Of a stretch of DNA of 64,000 nt, positions 59,106 through 64,000 are shown piece by piece; position 1 is the stretch's first letter; the number at the start of each line of letters is the position of its first letter. Under the pieces are notes generated by a model. It made no database searches. It saw nothing but the letters and a program-made list of their open reading frames with translations, and was not told the DNA's origin. A program made the translations under genes and the position numbers. The stretch comes from Cinclus cinclus (lineage: Eukaryota; Chordata; Aves; Passeriformes; Cinclidae), in contig NC_085050.1 in the NCBI RefSeq assembly GCF_963662255.1, forward strand, positions 19,777,662 through 19,841,661, written 5' to 3'.

Positions 59106-62100
59106 CTGTTGGGTCCCCACTAAAGGTTTTTACTTTGCACTGAAAAACCTTCAAATAATTACTTAACACATTTCAGCAGATAGGCAGTAGCTAATGGGAG
59201 CAGCCATCTGCTGCAGTCTAATCCAAGGTGGCATATCTGTATGGACCTTGATTTCCACCAACTAAACATTTGGTCTAGACATCAGATTTCAACACAGTGG
59301 CCTATGCACCTTGCTGTCATATTACAATCCAAGAGGCTACTCATCTTCTTCACCAAGTGGTTTTAAGTAGTTTAATACCAAAATATCACGGGAAAAATAA
59401 GAAAAAAAATAACCATACAAATTTAAAATTCTTTGAATAGTTTTAAACTGATCTTATGAAAAACAAAGTAAACGACATATGGATTAAATGGTGTACTAAC
59501 AGCTTTTGTAAATATATCTGTCTTTCACTAACTACAAATTAAGCTCCAAAATTACTGTGATATGTCTAGTATGACTCCCTTTCACTCCTGTGAAAAAAAT
59601 TACTGTAGTATTTTTTCCTACTCATTCTTCTGGAATAGATGTAACATGCCTGAAGACAAGCCCTTTTTTGTTTTTCAATTGTAAATTCTCTTTCACCTTT
59701 TAATTAACATATGGATATTTCTACAGTGAGGATGAATTTTATCATTGGTTCGTTTGGTTTTGTATGGTAAGGTTTTCTGTTTAATGGAGTGAAAGAGAGA
59801 CATAGTTGATTAGAAGAGAGCAAGCTATTTTGCTAATGGGCACAAGGTAGGTCAGACTAATTTTCACCTAAAGTAGAGACTTTCTCTGCAATCACTTTAT
59901 TGAGTAAAGGCCAACTCTGTAACAAAGTTGGGCTATTAATAAAAAGTTGTTCTTCTAATGAAGAAATTTGTTCTACACATGATGTCTCAGTAATTACTTC
60001 CCAGAAGACGGTCATTCTGTGGATTTAGCCAGAGGCCTAAAACTAGCAACTTCATCTCAAACTGAAAATCTATCTATCAGGACTATCTATCACCTGGAAT
60101 ATTAGATACAGTTCGAATCCTGAATCCATCCACAGAAATGTAGGCACTGGTTCTTTGGTAGCATCTGATCAGTGATCTTCTTTCACCCATTTTTGCTAGA
60201 GGTGGGACCCTATTTCTGTTTGGCATGAAAATTTTTCAGACCACTTTACTCATACATAATTATAAAAAGCTGGCATCTCAGAGGACCACTTCAAACAAGC
60301 AAATAGCATTCAGGAAGACACGTTGGTTCAAAACAGCTTGATCTAGAAGCAATTCTGCAAATTCCTCACAGAGAGAGTTGTCCTGAATCAATATGAAACA
60401 AACATTAGAAGTTATCCGCATTATGCAGAAAAAGCAAAATGGAGCTATGTTTTATTATTCCAAAATTCAGTCATATTACTCAGAACTTAGGGAAAAAATC
60501 TTTTCCTGGTATTATTTTTTCAATAGAGGTAATTAAATGAAATTCAAAAAAATTTTAGCAGCAGAGAGAATAGCTCAGTTTTCCATCCTGCCAAAATATT
60601 CTAGTCACTTGTTTTCAGTATCAGACTTTCTTATATTTCTTCACATTTTTCTCATTTTCCCTCACATTCTTTCCCCATAAATCTTATATCCTTAACTAAG
60701 TAGTGACAGATTAAACAGGAAAGTTGTAAACACCCTCCTTTTCATATGTCTTTCTTCTTCCCTTTAATAATTGTCCCACAGTGCAGGCTGTTGATTGAAG
60801 CATTAAGTTTGGGATGAAAGTGAATCTGGGTGTCTGAATTTCCACACTCTGAAAAGATCAGTGGTCTGTCAATAGCCTATTTTGACACAGTTTTCTATCA
60901 GTCCATGTAATAAGGCAGTCTTCATTCAAGGAACTACATTATAAAAGAATCTCCAAAAATAAAAAAAATCTTTAAAGACAACAGTCACAAATACACTTTC
61001 ACAGTTAATATTTTGTGTTATCAGACAGAGAAGAATACAGACATAAGAATACCTCCTACACTGAGCCATTAAGAGGATTTAAGCAAATGGAAATCTGAAT
61101 CACCGATTAACTAAATATGTGTGTATTCAGCTGTATTCAGAGGACATTCTAGAAATGTCCCAATATAGATGAAAGAGTGCAGGAATTAAACGCTGACATT
61201 TTCACTCCCATGCATCACCACATGGCAGAATTCTTTGCTCTGAATTAGCTGAGTTAAGGCAGAGTTTATATGGAGAACAGTATTTGTATAGGCTCTTTAG
61301 AAAACTCTTACACAGAAAATAAGAAGACAAATCAAAAACCCAAATCCTTGCCCAAGGAGTAAGGTGTCACATTTTCCCATTCACTGTTCAAAGTCAAAAA
61401 TTATTTTTTAGGTAAGAGAGCTAAACCAGGCTCCATGTATTATGTATCCTAGCAGTCACCTAAGGTACATTTTTTGCTTGACTTAGAAATAACTGAATGC
61501 TGATAAATACCACTGAAAGGTAAGACATTCTAAACAAAGCTGATTTCCATTTGAAATTAGGTCAATAAAAAAATTAGCTTTACAAATATGTCTAAAATCA
61601 ATATAGTACAGAACAGTGTGTTCACTTCAAAAGCAACAGACATGGGCTTACTGTCCTCCAAAAACAGACAGAGAAGGAATGGCATCAATCTTGTTCTTTA
61701 CAGACAAAATTAAAATGCATACAGATAAACAAGTATATAATACATGTATTTACTAGAATGAAGAACATCTGTCCTCAGATATCTTCTTTCCTATTCCCAC
61801 AGACTCCATAGAGAGTTTGATATCAATTTTTGCTAATTTTTGTTTTTTCTTGTCAGAAAAAGATGTTTTCATCCAGGCTGGATTTGAATTTTGGAATATT
61901 TGAAATACCACATATTTACAGGAATGATTCAACTTTGTGATGAAACAGAGGATTACCATAGGAAGCATGTTCATTGAATATCTTATTATGGCTAGGCAAT
62001 TTTAATTGAAAAGTCTGTCAGACCTTTGAATTTGTGAGTGGGTATACAAGGTGTCAATTTTTGATGTATTAAATTTTCTCAAAGTATTCATTTTCTGTTA

Positions 62101-62611
62101 ATCATATTGCTACAAAAATCTATCTTACTTACAAATACACAATTTAAAAAAAGCATTTGTTAGGCGATGACATCAAGTCCAAAACTAGTCTTATTCCTCT
62201 AAAAGTGGCCAGCAGTACCTAGCGACTGTTCAAGTCCAGACTCATTCCTCCATAAAAAATGCACTCACCAGCTTTTGTAGATGTCACAGACTGTTTGATA
62301 TAAAAGCTTCTTTTTAGGTGCTTATTACTCTTATTTTCTTTTCTTTTCACAGAGGGACAGTCTGACTATCAATCCTCTATCTTTGGCCAGCACAAATTTG
62401 AAAAGAGACTACACAGCAATGCTAAATAGAGGGTTTGAAAGAAAGCCCAGCATAAGGTGATTACACATTCAAGAAAATATAGTTGAGACTATCTTTTTAA
62501 AGCATAAACAAGAATTTTAGAAATTCCCTCAGTTTGAGTTTGAGTTCATAAGTAGAAAAAATCTGGCAGATATAATCCTAAAGTGAGGTCTACCATCAGA
62601 ATATAAGGAAT
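59106..62611. other. AT-rich unique sequence, no gene seen
   Basis: Noncoding AT-rich DNA. The first 200 bases (59106-59310) are a little GC-richer and could be further 5' LINE sequence. No RNA gene or coding region is supported; the minus frame at 61753-61974 has no motif. Confidence 0.55.
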
Positions 62612-62661
62612 GTTTTGTTTTGTTTTGTTTTGCTTTGCTTTGTTTTGCTTTGCTTTGTTTT
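62612..62661. repeat. TTTTG/CTTTG pentanucleotide microsatellite
   Basis: About ten five-base units, first TTTTG then alternating with TTTGC-type units: a compound pentanucleotide array with two variant units in an ordered pattern. Confidence 0.92.
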
Positions 62662-62809
62662 TAATAGTTCTTCAAATTAACTGATTTTTTTCAGTCATTA
62701 AAGAAATGTAAAAGACACAGCTTTCTCACTCCTCATCTCTTCCCTCTCCTAATTGCCCAAGTTTGCCTCAATCCCTTCAGCTCTTCAATGAGTCAGTGAA
62801 AATACTTGG

Positions 62810-63120
62810 AGAGAGTTCACAGTCAGTGCACAGTGGTTTGTCTCTGTTGCGTCTTCTGTCTCACACTTTTCCTCTAATCTCATGTGGTCCTTCATGGACT
62901 GCAAGTTAAATACCTTCTTCAGTTCCTGGAAAACCTCTTACTCCTCCTTTTTTCTGTGACTGGGGTGTTCCCTCTGCTGTTTCTCACACTTTGTGTTCTC
63001 TCTGCCTGTTTGGATTTTTCTTCCTATTCTTAAATATATTTTCCTAGAGGCACCACCAGCTTGACTGATGGTTTTAGCTCTGTTCTGTGGTGGGTCTTCT
63101 GGAATCACTTGGAATCATTG
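62810..63120 (-). mobile_element. Endogenous-retrovirus LTR-type fragment, minus strand (family A, copy 3)
   Basis: Diverged copy of the 7528-8490 family in the same orientation. Matching plus-strand phrases are 'GTGGTCCTTCATGGACTGC', 'GTTTCTCACACTTTGTGTTC', 'CTTAAATATATTTTCC' followed by 'TAGAGGCACCACCAGC', 'TTGACTGATGG', and 'GGTGGGTCTTCTGGAATC' (compare CACTGATGGGCTC and GGATCTGTCTTGGAGC at 8.4 kb). It is cut at the right by CR1 sequence. Confidence 0.6.
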
Positions 63121-63165
63121 GACTGGACCCAAGACTGATCCCTGGGGGACATTACCAGTATCCCC
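63105..63165 (-). mobile_element. Short CR1 piece with a second RT P-Q-G-S box, minus strand
   Basis: The minus strand here reads V-P-Q-G-S-V-L-G-P, the conserved reverse-transcriptase motif just before the catalytic box. The same motif occurs about 430 bases upstream on the same strand in the next CR1 piece, so this is a second copy fused head-to-tail to it. It breaks off after about 60 bases, against the LTR fragment. Confidence 0.7.
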
Positions 63166-63715
63166 TTGACTAGCTGGTGATGTTATGCCTGAAGCACCCC
63201 AGGACATTCTTGGCCCTCCTGGCTTCCAGGTCACTGCTGATTCACATTCAGTTTTCAGTCGACCAGGATCCCCACATCCCTTTCTGCTGAACTGTTTTCC
63301 AGCATCTCAATCCCCAGTCTATCCATCCAGCGTTACTCCACCCCAGGTGCAGAATCCAGCACTTTCACTTGTTGATCTTCACATGGTTGGTGATTGCTCA
63401 GCCCTCTGATTTGTCCAGGTCTCTCTGCAGGGCCTCCCTGACTTTGAGGCAGCCAACACCTCCTCACAGTTTTATATCTTCTGCAAACTTGCTCAGTATC
63501 CTTTCCGGTCCTGTGTCCAAGTCATTTATGAAGATGTTGAAGAGCTCAGGGCTGAGGACGGAGCCCTGTGGCACCCCACTAGTGACAGGTCACCACTCTG
63601 ATGTCACCCCATTCACTGTAACCCTTTGTGCCTGACCCATGGGCCAGATGCTCACCCAACACACCATGATGTGTTTATCCAGCTGTGTGCTGGAACTTTT
63701 GTTCCAAAGGATCCT
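63166..63715 (-). mobile_element. CR1 LINE, reverse-transcriptase region, minus strand
   Basis: Reading from 63715 downward on the minus strand, a 5' reverse-transcriptase part leads to [20 protein letters not shown], then the catalytic box as F-A-E-D-I-K-L in place of F-A-D-D. After it come L-Q-R-D-L-D and K-C-W-I-L-H-L-G, with stops between them. The element is broken by several stops and small indels. The D-to-E change in the active site, together with the stops, makes it inactive. It lacks its C-terminus and 3' tail, ending where the second P-Q-G-S piece begins. Confidence 0.9.
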
Positions 63716-64000
63716 ATGAGAAACAAAAAGTTTTACTGAAATCCAAAAAGCATTATATTAGCTGGCTTCCTAGACCCTCTAGTTGGGTTAAATTCTAGGT
63801 CACCATTTTTTATCACAAACCCTCTTTACATGTTTAAGATATAAGTTGAAGCTAAGAGAGTGTTCTCTGATTTCCCTCTACTTTCATATTTTAATTTCTT
63901 TGTCATATTCACTGATACCTTGTTTGAAAGTACTTCATAGTGTTCCAGAAAGAGTAATCAAATATTTTAATTCCCTTGCTCCCCAGATGATCATTAATGA
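63716..64000. other. AT-rich sequence at window end
   Basis: The first 60 bases ('GTTTTACTGAAATCCAAAAAG') may still be eroded CR1. Beyond that, no feature is seen. Confidence 0.5.

Noticed and set aside
63185..63635. Plus-strand frames of 74 and 88 codons
   Set aside because: Antisense of the minus-strand CR1 reverse-transcriptase region.
1..64000. Search for bacterial-type systems, CRISPR arrays, tRNA or rRNA genes, and mitochondrial insertions
   Set aside because: No spaced direct repeats, cloverleaf-like sequence, rRNA wording or mitochondrial gene wording were recognised; the DNA is vertebrate nuclear.

Overview
This window is AT-rich vertebrate nuclear DNA and almost certainly avian, probably passerine. 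The sign is the repeat content. There are many fragments of CR1 (the chicken-repeat-1 LINE), with its reverse-transcriptase C-terminus, its short 3' UTR and its ATTCTATG-type tail, plus several long terminal repeats (LTRs) of endogenous retroviruses of kinds common in songbird genomes. No operon-like gene arrangement, tRNA, rRNA or CRISPR array is visible. Open frames are short and mostly stop-bounded noise, as expected of intergenic or large-intron DNA. Family assignments rest on recognising consensus wording by eye, not on a search. || Layout. 1-12 kb: AT-rich unique sequence holding two minus-strand LTR-type fragments of one family (about 1.7 and 7.5-8.5 kb), a CR1 tail, and two old plus-strand CR1 remnants (10.7 and 11.6-12.1 kb). 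12-20 kb: mostly unique sequence, with a better-composed island at 12.6-13.0 kb and a GC-richer island at 15.1-15.6 kb. 20-25 kb: two plus-strand CR1 3' ends flank a GC-richer segment of unknown origin. 25-36 kb: unique AT-rich DNA with an ATT/AAT microsatellite, a minus-strand CR1 (30.8-31.5 kb) and a perfect 12-bp hairpin. 36-43 kb: two unexplained GC-rich islands and a possible internal exon. 43-51.5 kb: an old minus-strand CR1, then two solo LTRs (44.9-45.4 and 50.7-51.4 kb), each with a readable target-site duplication, and between them the most protein-like non-repeat reading frame of the window (46.07-46.31 kb). 51-64 kb: an old CR1, a cluster of GC-rich repeat-like DNA at 55-56.3 kb, an internally deleted CR1 that keeps a piece of its endonuclease region, and a composite of LTR and two CR1 pieces at the right end. 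|| Function. I find no complete gene. The window reads as a gene desert or a very large intron that accumulated retroelements over a long time. The CR1 copies are dead: they are truncated or interrupted by stops, and where the reverse-transcriptase active site can be read its F-A-D-D box is changed. The LTRs are solo, with no proviral interior beside them. A few candidate exons and possible conserved noncoding segments are flagged with low to moderate confidence. No convincing new biological system was found.
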